64,000 nt of DNA from Candidatus Binatia bacterium (GCA_023150935.1 JAKLJW010000006.1:62001-126000), one strand, 5' to 3'; shown: positions 34,739 to 44,116, counted from the first letter of the stretch. Made by a program: numbers and translations. Notes: generated by a model from the sequence alone, not told the origin.

Positions 34739-35556
34739 AACCGACGCACCGCCGCCACGAACGCTTCCGGGTTGTCTCCCATGACGGAATGGCCCGCGCC
34801 GGGGATCGACACCAGCTCGCTGCCGGGAATCGCCGCCTGGAGTCGTGCCGCGCTCTCGGCCGACAGGATGTCGCTTTCGCCGCCCTTGAGAATCAGGGTC
34901 GGGCACGCGAGTGCGCGCACGTCGTCCCAGAGGTTGTGGAGCGCGCTGGCCTCGAAGCGGCGGTCGCCCGAGCGCAGGTACTTGTCGTACTTCCAGGTCC
35001 ACTTGCCGTTCGGCAGTTGCTTCAGGTTGTGGGTGAGGCGGCTGCGGATATTCTCCGGCGAGCGGCGCGGGTTGAACTGATGTGCGCGTTCGACAAAGGC
35101 TTCGAAACTGTCGAGTTCGTCGGCGGCCTGAATGAAGCTGCGAATGCTCTCGACGCCACTGGGTTGGATCTCGGGGCTGACGTCGACGATGACCAGGGCG
35201 CGCACCCGTGCGGGATGCCGCGCGGTGAAGGTGATGGCGTTGATCCCGCCCATCGACATGCCGGCGAGCAGGAACTGCGACAGACCGAGCGCGTCGGCAA
35301 CGGCGGCGATATCGGCCGCCTGAGTGATGCGGCTGTAATCGCCGTCGGGGGCCCAGTCGCTGTCGCCGTGGCCACGCTGATCGAGGCAGATGACCCGGTA
35401 ATCGGCGGCAAGGTCGGCGGCCACTTCGTCCCAACTATGCGCCGTTTGCGTAATGCCGTGGAGGCAGAGAAGAGGCGGCGCACCGGCCGCACCCCACTCG
35501 ACGCAATGGAAGCGCAGCCCACGTGCGGTAACGAAGGCGTCCTGCGGTGTCGGCAT
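34717..35556 (-). CDS. Alpha/beta-fold hydrolase
   Basis: A 279-residue hydrolase. Oxyanion-region LCLHGITQTAHSWDEV, DQRGHGDSDW, the nucleophile elbow GMSMGG, and the His of GAGHSVMGDNPEAF are visible, with an acid residue in LILKGGESDIL-like context. The substrate is not evident; esters, lactones or C-C bonds are all possible. ATG 35556 precedes MPTPQDAFVTARGLRF. The final codons (FLGGLGA and TGA) are read from the octamer array, so the native C-terminus has been replaced or extended by the repeat. Confidence 0.85.
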   Translation of the reverse strand: MPTPQDAFVTARGLRFHCVEWGAAGAPPLLCLHGITQTAHSWDEVAADLAADYRVICLDQRGHGDSDWAPDGDYSRITQAADIAAVADALGLSQFLLAGMSMGGINAITFTARHPARVRALVIVDVSPEIQPSGVESIRSFIQAADELDSFEAFVERAHQFNPRRSPENIRSRLTHNLKQLPNGKWTWKYDKYLRSGDRRFEASALHNLWDDVRALACPTLILKGGESDILSAESAARLQAAIPGSELVSIPGAGHSVMGDNPEAFVAAVRRFLGGLGA

Positions 35557-35592
35557 ACGGTCTCCCTGGCGCGGGCTTCGCCCGCAACCCAT

Positions 35593-35661
35593 TGCGGATT
35601 GCGGAATGCGGATTGCGGAACTCATGAATGCGTCGTCCGCAATCCGAAATCCGCATTCCTA
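35593..35661. repeat. Inverted pair of GCGGATT/GCGGAAT-unit repeats in a divergent promoter region
   Basis: Left: ATTGCGGATTGCGGAATGCG, continuing GATTGCGGA, from 35593 to 35621. Right: 35638-35661, starting TCCGCAATCCGAAATCCGCA. The right arm's reverse complement has the same 7-base units (GGAATGCGGATT, then CGGATTGCGGA). The arms are 16 bp apart. The structure sits between the divergent hydrolase and DprA-like genes, so it may affect their promoters. Confidence 0.65.
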
Positions 35662-35738
35662 AATTCTTCGCACCATGCGACGAACTCGCGAACTAGTAGC
35701 TCCGATTGCGCGACCGGTGGCTAACACGGGGGCGGGGT

Positions 35739-36650
35739 ATGGACAAGGAGGCGGCGCTGTACGCGCTGATGCTGTCGGAATTGCCGCACGTGGGCGAGCG
35801 ATTGGCAGACCGAATCCTGAGTTGCAACCGCGAGCGCGGCCACGGCCTGGCGACGTTCTTTCGCTTGCCGCCGGCTGTCCTGCGCGAAGTCTACCGTTTG
35901 CCCGCCGACACGGTCGCCCACCTCGACGTCGGGATGGAGGCGCACCGTGCACGGTGCGGTTGGTTGCTCGGTCGCCTGACCGTGGCCGGCGGTGACGCCT
36001 GGTGCGCCGGCGACGCCGCGTATCCACGCCGGCTCGCGCGCCGGCTCCGGCCACCTCCGCCGGTACTGTACACGGTCGGAGCGCCGGATCTCCTCGAGCG
36101 GCCGACGCTGACCGTTCTGAGCTCGCGCATGCTGAGCGAACACACGGTGCCGGCGACCGCGGCCGTGGCCGAGGCTGCGGCGGCGCAAGGCTTCACGCTG
36201 GCCGGCGGCGGGATGAAGGCGTCGTACCGCGTAGCGTCCGTGGCCGCACGGGCGGCGGGAGCGGCGCGGGTTATCGTCCTCGACCGCGGACTGTTTGCCA
36301 CTTTCGGCGCACGGGCCGACCGTGACCCGTCGGGGTTCGGCCCCGGACGCGCCGCGCTGGACGTCAACCGCACGCTGGTCGTGTCGCCGTTTCGACTCGG
36401 CGATCATGCATCGCCGCGCAGCGGACAACGGCGCGACGAGTTGGTGGCAGCGCTGGCCGACGTCGTCGTCGCCGTACACGCGCAGCCCGGAGGCCAGATC
36501 GAACGCGTGTGCCTGGCCGCACTCGATCGCGGCCAGTCGGTGCTGTCGTGGTACGGAGAGAACGCCGGTCTCGTCGCCGCGGGAGCCACGGCCATTACGG
36601 AGGCGGATCTGCCGGAGCTGGGTCGTTTCGTCAGTTCGGTGCCGGAATGA
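35739..36650 (+). CDS. Divergent DprA/Smf-like protein
   Basis: A 303-residue protein with DprA layout: helical N-terminal segment (ALYALMLSELPHVGERLADR), a PAYPRRL-like turn and a Rossmann-like domain starting LTVLSSRMLSEHTVPA. The family's SGxAxGIDxxAH motif is replaced by AGGGMKASYRVASVAARAAG, and the FPxRNRIIAGLS motif by SPRSGQRRDELVAALADVVV, while the C-terminal end (ALDRGQSVLSWYGENAGLVAAGATAI) remains recognisable. DprA loads RecA on incoming single-stranded DNA; loss of these motifs makes that uncertain. Its stop overlaps the start of the transposase remnant (ATGA). Confidence 0.65.
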   Translation: MDKEAALYALMLSELPHVGERLADRILSCNRERGHGLATFFRLPPAVLREVYRLPADTVAHLDVGMEAHRARCGWLLGRLTVAGGDAWCAGDAAYPRRLARRLRPPPPVLYTVGAPDLLERPTLTVLSSRMLSEHTVPATAAVAEAAAAQGFTLAGGGMKASYRVASVAARAAGAARVIVLDRGLFATFGARADRDPSGFGPGRAALDVNRTLVVSPFRLGDHASPRSGQRRDELVAALADVVVAVHAQPGGQIERVCLAALDRGQSVLSWYGENAGLVAAGATAITEADLPELGRFVSSVPE

Positions 36651-36925
36651 GCCGCCGGCGCTCGATTCGGTTGCCGGGGTACGACTACTCTCTCCCGGGT
36701 TCGTACTTCTTCACCGTCTGTCCTCAGGACCGAGCGTGTCTGTTCGGCGAGGTGCTGGGGGACGGGATGGGACTGACCGATGCGGGGCACATGGTGGCAG
36801 CAGTGTGGAAGGCGCTGCCGGAGCGGTTCCGCGGCGTCGATCTCGACGCGTTCGTTGTCATGCCCAACCATGTACACGGCATCATAACGATCGATAGGGG
36901 GAGGGAAGGCTGTAAGGTCGATCTT
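36647..36925 (+). pseudogene. Truncated REP-associated Y1 (IS200-like) transposase
   Basis: The frame opens at ATG 36647, overlapping the DprA-like stop, and encodes RRRSIRLPGYDYSLPGSYFF, TVCPQDRACLFGEVLGDG and LDAFVVMPNHVHGIITI, the N-terminal half of a TnpA-REP protein including the HUH metal motif (HVH). After IITI the family sequence stops: the helix with the catalytic tyrosine is absent, and the open frame passes into the cupin gene. This is a 3'-deleted remnant, probably inactive. Confidence 0.8.
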
Positions 36926-37423
36926 ATGACTGAGTCTATTCGCAACCGGTTCGGCGCCTGCAGACACGGGAGGATGGCCGCCATCCTGCTCGTCATCGGT
37001 CTGCTGGGGGCAGCGACGCGCACTGTCGCCGCCGAATCCGCCACGCCGGCACGCCGTCCTGCACCCATCGCCGTCGAGAGCCTGCGCTGGGCGAGTCCCC
37101 CGGGGATGTCCGGAGTCGAGGCCGCGTGGGCGATCGGGTCCGAGCGGGAGTCGGGCCCCTACGTGCTGCGCGTGCGACTGGCGTCGGGAACCCGCGTACC
37201 GCCGCACACGCACCCCGACGTGCGCGTGACGACAGTCCTTTCGGGCACCCTGTACGTCGGCTTCGGCGATCGCTTCGAGGAGGGCAACGTCGTTGCGGTC
37301 CCGACGGGCGCTGTGTACGTTGCGCCGGCCGGGGTGCCGCATTTCCTCTGGGCCAGAGACGGCGATGTCTTCTACCAGGAGAACGGCACGGGGCCGACCG
37401 GAACGGCCATGCTGGCTCACTGA
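36926..37423 (+). CDS. Exported cupin-domain protein
   Basis: A 165-residue protein. ATG 36926 has AAGG about 9 bases upstream; a basic N-terminus precedes the hydrophobic segment MAAILLVIGLLGAATRTVAA, a probable signal peptide. The cupin core is seen in LRVRLASGTRVPPHTHPDVR (His-x-His of motif 1), VTTVLSGTLYVGFGDRF, VVAVPTGAVYVAPAGVPHFL (motif 2 His). It may bind a metal, but reaction is unknown. The frame is continuous with the upstream transposase fragment, so a fused product from 36647 is formally possible. A small membrane protein gene follows 16 bp later. Confidence 0.75.
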   Translation: MTESIRNRFGACRHGRMAAILLVIGLLGAATRTVAAESATPARRPAPIAVESLRWASPPGMSGVEAAWAIGSERESGPYVLRVRLASGTRVPPHTHPDVRVTTVLSGTLYVGFGDRFEEGNVVAVPTGAVYVAPAGVPHFLWARDGDVFYQENGTGPTGTAMLAH

Positions 37424-37439
37424 ACGGAGGGAACGACCG

Positions 37440-37886
37440 ATGTCAGCACGGATCGACAATCCGCCGACCTTCTGGTTCCGATGGCTCGTGGTCGCCACCA
37501 TTGGCGTGACGGTGTTTGGGGCGAGCATGATGTTGGCCCCAGGGCTGATCCGTGCCGCGTTTGGGTTGCTCACTTACGGTTCGACCGACGCGCTGGAAGC
37601 CTTTGGACCCGAGGCCGCCGCGTACATCTCTTTTGCGCACGGGATCATTGGCGCGGTGATGGTCGGGTGGGGCGTGGCGCTTCTGTTCGTCATCCTCGGC
37701 CCGTTCCGGCGCGGTTCGCGCGAGGCGTGGTTGACAGTGGCCGTGTCGCTTGCGGCCTGGTTCGTACCGGACACCATCTTCTCGGTGTGGACCGGCTTCT
37801 GGCCGAACGCGATCCTGAACGCCTCGCTGGCCGTCGTGTTTCTTATCCCGCTCGCGGCGACTTACGGCGGCATGGATCGCCGCTGA
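37440..37886 (+). CDS. Four-helix integral membrane protein, function unknown
   Basis: A 148-residue protein with about four hydrophobic segments: WLVVATIGVTVFGASMMLAP, ISFAHGIIGAVMVGWGVALL, WLTVAVSLAAWFVPDTIFSV and ILNASLAVVFLIPLAATYGG. CGGAGGG lies 8 bases before ATG 37440. The arrangement resembles small DUF4345/DoxX-like membrane proteins but I do not assign a family. It follows the cupin gene by 16 bp and is probably co-transcribed with it. Confidence 0.7.
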   Translation: MSARIDNPPTFWFRWLVVATIGVTVFGASMMLAPGLIRAAFGLLTYGSTDALEAFGPEAAAYISFAHGIIGAVMVGWGVALLFVILGPFRRGSREAWLTVAVSLAAWFVPDTIFSVWTGFWPNAILNASLAVVFLIPLAATYGGMDRR

Positions 37887-37920
37887 TCTCGACTCCCTTC
37901 CGCGCCACCTGCCGTCCGCC

Positions 37921-39348
37921 CTACGCCGGGCAGCCCATGACCGCCTTTACTTCGAGGAACTCCTCGAAGCCGTACTCGCCCCATTCGCGGCCGTTGCCGG
38001 ATTGCTTGTAGCCGCCGAATGGGGCGGAGAAATCCGGGCCCGCCCCGTTGATGTGGACGTTGCCAGCGCGCAAACGCGCCGCGACGCGCAGGGCCCGCTC
38101 CGGATCGCCGGACGACACGTACGCGGACAAACCGTACGGCGTATCGTTGGCGATGCGGATTGCGTCCTCCTCACTATCGTACGGCAGGATCGACAGCACC
38201 GGCCCGAAGATCTCCTCGCGCGCGATGGTCATGTCGTTGCGCACGTTCGCGAACACCGTCGGGCGCACGTAGTAGCCTTTCGTCAGACCCGCGGGCAGGC
38301 CCGGCCCGCCCGTCACTAACTCCGCACCGTCGTCGATGCCGGCCTGGATCAGCCGCTGAATCTTGTCGAACTGCGCCTGGCTGACCACCGGGCCGATCGT
38401 CGTGCCGTCCGCCTGCGGGTCGCCCACGACCGCCTTCTCCGCCGCCGCTCTGGCAACCGCCACCGCCTCGGCGAGCCGCGCCCGCGGCACCAGCATACGC
38501 GTCGGTGCGTTGCACGACTGACCGCTGTTGGTGAAGCAGCTCCGCACGCCACCCTCGACCGCGCGCTTCAGGTCGGCGTCGTCGAGAACGATGTTCGCCG
38601 ACTTGCCGCCCAGTTCCTGAGCGACGCGCTTGACCGTGTCGGCGGCCGCCTTCGCGACCAGCACGCCGGCGCGGGTCGAGCCCGTGAACGACACCATATC
38701 GATGCGCGGATGGGCGGCGATGGCCGCACCGACGGTCGGACCGTCGCCGTTGACCAGGTTGAACACCCCCGGCGGTACGCCGGCCGCGTGCACGATCTCC
38801 GCAAACAAGATCGCATCGAGCGGCGCGATTTCGCTCGGCTTGAGCACCATCGTGCAACCCGCCGCCAGCGCCGGCGCGACCTTGCAAGCGATCTGATTGA
38901 TCGGCCAGTTCCACGGCGTGATGAACCCGCACACCCCGATCGGCTCCCTGACGATGCGGGTCTTGCCCTTCTGGTGCACGAACTCGTACGAGCCGAGCAC
39001 CTCGATCGCCTGTTTGAAGTGAGCGAGTCCGGCCGGCGCATGCGCCGCATTCGCCAGGAACTTCGGCGCGCCCATTTCGAGCGAAATCGTGCGCGCGATT
39101 TCGTCGAGGCGCGCCTCGTAGGCGGTGACGATGCGCTGCAAGAGAGCGAGCCGTTCCTCCCGCGAGGTCCGGCCGAAGGACTCGAAGGCCGCTGCGGCCG
39201 CGGTGACCGCCCGGTCGACGTCCGCCGCACTGCCCAGACTGATCCGGCCGATCACCGCCTCGGTTGCCGGGTCGCTGACGTCCATCGTCTTCGGCGTGAC
39301 CGGCGGAACCCACTCTCCGTTGATGTAGAACTTCAGGCACTCCTGCAT
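37921..39348 (-). CDS. Aldehyde dehydrogenase family protein
   Basis: A 475-residue NAD(P)-dependent ALDH. FITPWNWPINQIACKVAPAL, LKPSEIAPL, the catalytic Glu in RVAQELGGKSANIVLDDADL, the catalytic Cys in NSGQSCNAPTRM, EEIFGPVLSILPY and FGGYKQSGNGREWGEYGFEE are intact. The sequence type (KSANIV, QSCNAPTRM) is that of broad aldehyde dehydrogenases acting on aliphatic or aromatic aldehydes. It stands alone on the minus strand, divergent from the MFS gene. The other ALDH in the window (17.2 kb) belongs to a different subgroup. Confidence 0.9.
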   Translation of the reverse strand: MQECLKFYINGEWVPPVTPKTMDVSDPATEAVIGRISLGSAADVDRAVTAAAAAFESFGRTSREERLALLQRIVTAYEARLDEIARTISLEMGAPKFLANAAHAPAGLAHFKQAIEVLGSYEFVHQKGKTRIVREPIGVCGFITPWNWPINQIACKVAPALAAGCTMVLKPSEIAPLDAILFAEIVHAAGVPPGVFNLVNGDGPTVGAAIAAHPRIDMVSFTGSTRAGVLVAKAAADTVKRVAQELGGKSANIVLDDADLKRAVEGGVRSCFTNSGQSCNAPTRMLVPRARLAEAVAVARAAAEKAVVGDPQADGTTIGPVVSQAQFDKIQRLIQAGIDDGAELVTGGPGLPAGLTKGYYVRPTVFANVRNDMTIAREEIFGPVLSILPYDSEEDAIRIANDTPYGLSAYVSSGDPERALRVAARLRAGNVHINGAGPDFSAPFGGYKQSGNGREWGEYGFEEFLEVKAVMGCPA

Positions 39349-39510
39349 GGCGCGCTCCTCGTTGGTTGTCGTTCGGCGTCAGAATGACCGCGACGCCCTC
39401 GGGCGGCATCGCGGTTTCAAGGTGACGCGCGCACCGATCGGCGTCAAGCCGGTACGGAGTGCCCGCGGGCAGGTTGAGCTAGCCGGGCCGTCGGGGCAAG
39501 GTATGCGCCG

Positions 39511-40779
39511 ATGGCTCGAACTCCATCGACTCCAGTCGAATCGGCGAGCTGGCGCGGACTGCCGGCGAGCGTCTGGGCGCTCGGCTTCGGCTCGTTGTTC
39601 ATGGACATGTCGTCGGAGCTGATTCACAGCCTTTTGCCGGTGTTCATGTCGGCAGTGCTCGGGGCGTCGATGGTGACCATAGGACTTGTCGAAGGGGTCG
39701 CCGAGGCGACGGCGGCAATCACGAAGGTGTTCTCGGGGGCGCTGAGCGACTATCTCGGCAAGCGCAAGTTGCTGCTCGTGCTGGGTTACGGTCTGGCCGC
39801 CGCTACCAAACCGGTCTTTCCCCTGGCCACCTCTGTCGGTTGGGTGTTCGCGGCGCGCTTTATCGACCGCGTGGGCAAGGGCATCCGGGGGGCGCCGCGC
39901 GATGCACTGGTTGCCGACCTGACGCCGGCGGCCCTGCGCGGGGCGGCATACGGGCTGCGCCAGGCCCTCGATTCCGTCGGCGCCGTGCTCGGTCCGCTGC
40001 TGGCTCTGGTTCTAATGGCGAGGCTGGCCGGAAACATCGCCGCTGTGATGTGGGTAGCCGTCGTGCCCGCCCTCGTCACGGTAGCTCTGCTGATCGGTTT
40101 CGTGCGCGACCCGGATCATGGGAGCGACGAGGGTGCCGCCCGTGCCCCCGTCAGTCTCGCCGATGCGCGGCGGTTGTCGGGCCGGTACTGGCGGGTCGTG
40201 CTGGTCGGCGCCGTTTTCACGCTGGCTCGGTTCAGCGAAGCCTTTCTGGTCCTGCGCGCTCAGGATGTCGGGTTATCGCTGGCCTACGTGCCGGCGGTCC
40301 TCATCGTGATGAACGTCGCCTACGCCGGGGTGGCCTACCCGGCGGGAGCCGCGGCCGACCGTATGAGTCGGCGCCGGCTGTTGCTGATCGGTCTGGCACT
40401 GCTGATTGCTGCCGACATCGCGCTGGCGGCTGCGGACGCGCCGTGGCTGGCGTTCGTCGGCGCCGCACTCTGGGGTCTGCACATGGCGTTCACGCAAGGC
40501 TTGTTCGCCAAGCTCGTTGCCGACACGGCTCCGGGCGACCTGCGCGGCTCGGCCTTCGGGATCTTCAATCTGGTCAGTGGCGTCGCGCTGTTACTCGCCA
40601 GCGTGCTGGCCGGCTGGCTGTGGACCGCCGTGGGCGCGCCGGCGACGTTCGTTGCCGGGGCGGCTTTCGGCGCCGTGGCGGCGCTCGGCCTCATAGCGCA
40701 TCGTACCGGCCGGCAACGTCGCCACCCCGGCGGTAGGCCACCGCCCACCGACAGTTACTTGCCTCCGACGCAAACGTGA
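39511..40779 (+). CDS. Major facilitator superfamily transporter
   Basis: A 422-residue, 12-helix MFS protein. The loop 2-3 signature is GALSDYLGKRKLLLVLGYG, and the repeated one after helix 8 is AAADRMSRRRLLLIGLALLI. The helix-4 region has RFIDRVGKGIRGAPRDALVA, a sequence typical of a subgroup of multidrug-type or nickel-resistance-like exporters. Start ATG 39511. The substrate is unknown and the flanking genes do not help. Confidence 0.87.
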   Translation: MARTPSTPVESASWRGLPASVWALGFGSLFMDMSSELIHSLLPVFMSAVLGASMVTIGLVEGVAEATAAITKVFSGALSDYLGKRKLLLVLGYGLAAATKPVFPLATSVGWVFAARFIDRVGKGIRGAPRDALVADLTPAALRGAAYGLRQALDSVGAVLGPLLALVLMARLAGNIAAVMWVAVVPALVTVALLIGFVRDPDHGSDEGAARAPVSLADARRLSGRYWRVVLVGAVFTLARFSEAFLVLRAQDVGLSLAYVPAVLIVMNVAYAGVAYPAGAAADRMSRRRLLLIGLALLIAADIALAAADAPWLAFVGAALWGLHMAFTQGLFAKLVADTAPGDLRGSAFGIFNLVSGVALLLASVLAGWLWTAVGAPATFVAGAAFGAVAALGLIAHRTGRQRRHPGGRPPPTDSYLPPTQT

Positions 40780-41095
40780 CGCCTGACCGGTGCGCCGCGC
40801 GACGTGCGCGCACAGTGGATTCGGGTGCTTCCGGTGGCATAGCAGATGCACTTACACGCCCGGCACGACGTGGCGGGCACTTGCACAGCGGCGGCGAGTC
40901 GATCATGGATTGGACGCTCACCTTCAGAGATGCAATGCGACATGTCCGGTATTGCGGCATGGCCAGTAGCGGGCGGTGTTGCCCCGGGAGGTGGCCTGCG
41001 ATCTCAGATCCTCGACGGCGGCGGCTGTTGGGCATCCATCCTCCGCCGCCCTTCCACCGTAGCCGCGGGCCGGGGGTCTCAGGCCGGTAGCGGAC
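40780..41095. other. 316-bp gap, no feature recognised
   Basis: Between the MFS and histidine-kinase genes. No open frame with protein-like composition, no clear terminator and no repeat was seen. It should contain the promoter of the kinase gene. Confidence 0.5.
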
Positions 41096-44000
41096 ATGTT
41101 CACCCCCGACCCGACCGAGCTGCGCGCGCAGGCGCGCGCCGCAATCGATTCGCGCATCTCGCAGCGTCTCCCGACCGCGATGTTCGTCGTGGTGATCTGC
41201 AGCCTGGCCTTCACCGTCGAGGACTTCTGGCTGCAACCGCCGGAGCTACCCACGTTGCTGGTCATAAAGGCCGTGCAGCTTGCCATCGTTCTGCCGCTAT
41301 TCTTGCTCATGCGCCTGCCGATCGGTCGCCGCTACCCGTCGTCGCTCGCGCTCATCGGCATCAGCGCAGTGATCGTTACGACGGCGGCTCTCGGCATCAC
41401 GCGCGGGGAAACCGTAGCCGCACGGACCGTCATCATTCTCCTGACCATCGCCACGCCGGCGGTGCTGCCGTGGGGCATTGCCCCGCAGCTCGTCACCGCA
41501 GCCATCGCGGCGCTCGCTATTGCCTGGAACTCCTACGGCGTGGCCGGCAACTTCGATTCGATTACCGGCTATATCGGCGTCGGCACCACGGTGGTGTTCC
41601 TCGGCTCGGTATACGTGGCCTACGAGTTCGAGCGCTACCGGCTGGACATCGAGCAGCACAACATCGTCCTGTCCGGCTACCAGGACGTCGTCGAGAGCGC
41701 CACCGATCTGATCCAGTGCGTCCGCCCTGACGGTTCATTCGCCTACGTGAACCGCGCCTGGCGGGAGGCCCTCGGTTACTCGGAAGACGAAGTCCGGCGG
41801 TTGACCGTTGCCGACGTCTTGCATCCCGACAGCGCCGGGCATTGCTCGCTCGTGTTCGGTCGTTTGATGGCGGGGGAGTCCGTCGGGCCGATCGAAGCCA
41901 GGTTCCTGACCAGGAGCGGCCGCACGATCGACGTCGAGGGTACCGCGAGCTGCGCCAGGGTAAACGGGCAGCCGATCGGCTGCCGGGCATTGTTCCACGA
42001 CGTCACCGAGCGCCGGCGCATGGAGGCGGCACTGCGGCAGAGCGAACGTCACTTCCGGTCGCTCATCGAGCACGCCTCCGACCTGATCACCGTCGTCGAT
42101 CTCGACGGGACCATCCGCTATCAGAGTCCCTCGGCGGCACGTATTATCGGCTATGATGCGGAAGCTCTGATCGGCAAGAACGTCTTCGAACAGGTACACC
42201 CGGACGACCAGGCCGACGCAGCCGCAGGCTTTGTCCGCCGCATCAAGCAGGTGGGCGACGAAGAGCCACTGTCGATCCGCATCCGCCACCGGGACGGATC
42301 GTGGCGGGTGCTCGCTACTCTGGCGACGCCGCTCCCCGAGGAGTCGGGCGTCGGAGCCGCGGTCATCAACTCGCGCGACGTGACCGACGCCCTCGCCTCC
42401 GAACGGGCGCTGCGCGAGAGCGAGGAGCGACACCGTCTGGTATCGGAGTTGATGTCGGATGCGGCCTTCGCCTTCCGCGTCACCCCCGACGGACGCTTCC
42501 GGTCGGAATGGGGCATTGGCGCGCTCGATCGGATCACCGGGTACACGCCGGAGGAGATCGCCGATCTGCCCTTGTCCGCCTATGTCTACCCCGAGGACTT
42601 CCCGCAAGTCCGCGCCGCCCTGGATTGCATCCTCGCCGGCGAACCCGGGGTGGGGGAATGCCGGATTTCGTGCAAGAGCGGCGAGAAGCGCTGGACCCGC
42701 TACTACGCCCGGCCGGTTTCGAGGACTGCCGAGGGCTTCCGCTTTGTCGTGGCGGTCCAGGACATCACGGCCCGCAAGCGCGCCGAGGAGGACGAGCGGC
42801 GCGCCCGGGAAGCGGCGGAGGCGGCCAACCGCGCCAAAGGCGAGTTCCTCGCCAACGTCAGCCACGAGATCCGCACGCCGATGAACGGCATCATCGGAAT
42901 GACCGACCTTGCCCTGGAAACGACGCTGACACCCGAGCAGCGCGAGTACCTCGGTCTGGTCAAGGACTCAGCGGAGTCGATGCTCATCCTGCTCAACGAT
43001 TTGCTCGACTTCTCGAAGATCGAGGCCGGCAAGTTGCAGCTCGAGCCGGAGCCGTTCGGCCTCCACGCCCGGTTGGCCGATATGCTCAAGGCCCTGGCGT
43101 TGCGGGCGCGCGAGAAGGGTCTCGTGTTCGAGTGCCGCGTGGCACCCGAGGTACCGGAGGTGCTGATCGCCGACCCCGGGCGCCTGCGCCAGATCCTCGT
43201 CAACCTGGTCGCCAACGCGGTCAAGTTCACCGACCGCGGCGGCCTCAGCGTCGAACTGGAAGCGCGCCGACTGGGCGTCGGCGGCATCCAGGAAGGCCGT
43301 GCAACGAAGAACGAGGGACGACCGGCCAGCGAGGTTGCGTGCGTCGAGTTGCACTTCACCGTGCGCGATACGGGCATCGGCATCCCGGCCGACAAGCGGA
43401 CGAAGATCTTCGAAGCCTTCGAACAGGTCGACGGATCGACGACGCGCAAGTATGGCGGCACCGGACTCGGGCTGGCGATCTGTTCGGAGCTGGTGGCAAT
43501 GATGGGAGGGCGGATCTGGGTGGAAAGCGAGGTCGGTGTCGGCAGTGCGTTTCATTTCACCGCTCGTGCCGAAGCCGCACCCGCGCCGGCGGTCGCCGCG
43601 CCCGCCGCGTGCCCGGCGCCGCCGGCACCGCAACCTGCCCGTTGCCGGCGTTCTCTGCGCGTGCTCCTGGCCGAGGACAACCCGGTCAACCAGCGCCTGG
43701 CGTTACGTCTCCTGGAACGACAGGGACATTCGGTGGTGGTTGCCGGCGACGGCAAGGCCGTCGTGGAGGCCTGGGAGCGCGAACAGTTCGACGTGATTCT
43801 GATGGACGTCCAGATGCCGGAAATGGACGGCCTGCAAGCCACGGTGGCAATCCGTGTGCGCGAAGGGCAAGCGTGCGGCGAGTCGGCGGGCGCCGACAAC
43901 GGCAGCCAGCCGCAGAGTTCCTCCGGCCATACGCAGATCGTGGCCATGACCGCGCACGCCATGAAGGGCGACCGCGAGCGTTGCCTGGCCGCCGGCATGG

Positions 44001-44116
44001 ACGACTACATCGCCAAGCCCATCAGGGCTCAGGAGCTGTTCGCAATTCTCGATCGCATTGCCGGGTCGAATCCGGGCCCGGCGGCGAGCGCCGATCTCAG
44101 GACGGCATGTCGGTGA
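41096..44116 (+). CDS. Hybrid sensor histidine kinase with three PAS domains and a receiver
   Basis: A 1006-residue membrane kinase. Residues ~25-190 hold about six hydrophobic helices. Three PAS domains follow (starting near 200, 316 and 441; for example ATDLIQCVRPDGSFAYVNRA and FEQVHPDDQADA). HisKA holds the phosphoacceptor His590 in FLANVSHEIRTPMNGIIGMT; HATPase_c has LRQILVNLVANAVKFT, DTGIGIPADK, GGTGLGLAI. The C-terminal receiver (from LRVLLAEDNPVNQRLAL) has phosphoacceptor Asp904 in ILMDVQMPEMDG and ends KPIRAQEL. No separate regulator gene is adjacent. The first PAS-linked ligand is unknown. Confidence 0.93.
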   Translation: MFTPDPTELRAQARAAIDSRISQRLPTAMFVVVICSLAFTVEDFWLQPPELPTLLVIKAVQLAIVLPLFLLMRLPIGRRYPSSLALIGISAVIVTTAALGITRGETVAARTVIILLTIATPAVLPWGIAPQLVTAAIAALAIAWNSYGVAGNFDSITGYIGVGTTVVFLGSVYVAYEFERYRLDIEQHNIVLSGYQDVVESATDLIQCVRPDGSFAYVNRAWREALGYSEDEVRRLTVADVLHPDSAGHCSLVFGRLMAGESVGPIEARFLTRSGRTIDVEGTASCARVNGQPIGCRALFHDVTERRRMEAALRQSERHFRSLIEHASDLITVVDLDGTIRYQSPSAARIIGYDAEALIGKNVFEQVHPDDQADAAAGFVRRIKQVGDEEPLSIRIRHRDGSWRVLATLATPLPEESGVGAAVINSRDVTDALASERALRESEERHRLVSELMSDAAFAFRVTPDGRFRSEWGIGALDRITGYTPEEIADLPLSAYVYPEDFPQVRAALDCILAGEPGVGECRISCKSGEKRWTRYYARPVSRTAEGFRFVVAVQDITARKRAEEDERRAREAAEAANRAKGEFLANVSHEIRTPMNGIIGMTDLALETTLTPEQREYLGLVKDSAESMLILLNDLLDFSKIEAGKLQLEPEPFGLHARLADMLKALALRAREKGLVFECRVAPEVPEVLIADPGRLRQILVNLVANAVKFTDRGGLSVELEARRLGVGGIQEGRATKNEGRPASEVACVELHFTVRDTGIGIPADKRTKIFEAFEQVDGSTTRKYGGTGLGLAICSELVAMMGGRIWVESEVGVGSAFHFTARAEAAPAPAVAAPAACPAPPAPQPARCRRSLRVLLAEDNPVNQRLALRLLERQGHSVVVAGDGKAVVEAWEREQFDVILMDVQMPEMDGLQATVAIRVREGQACGESAGADNGSQPQSSSGHTQIVAMTAHAMKGDRERCLAAGMDDYIAKPIRAQELFAILDRIAGSNPGPAASADLRTACR

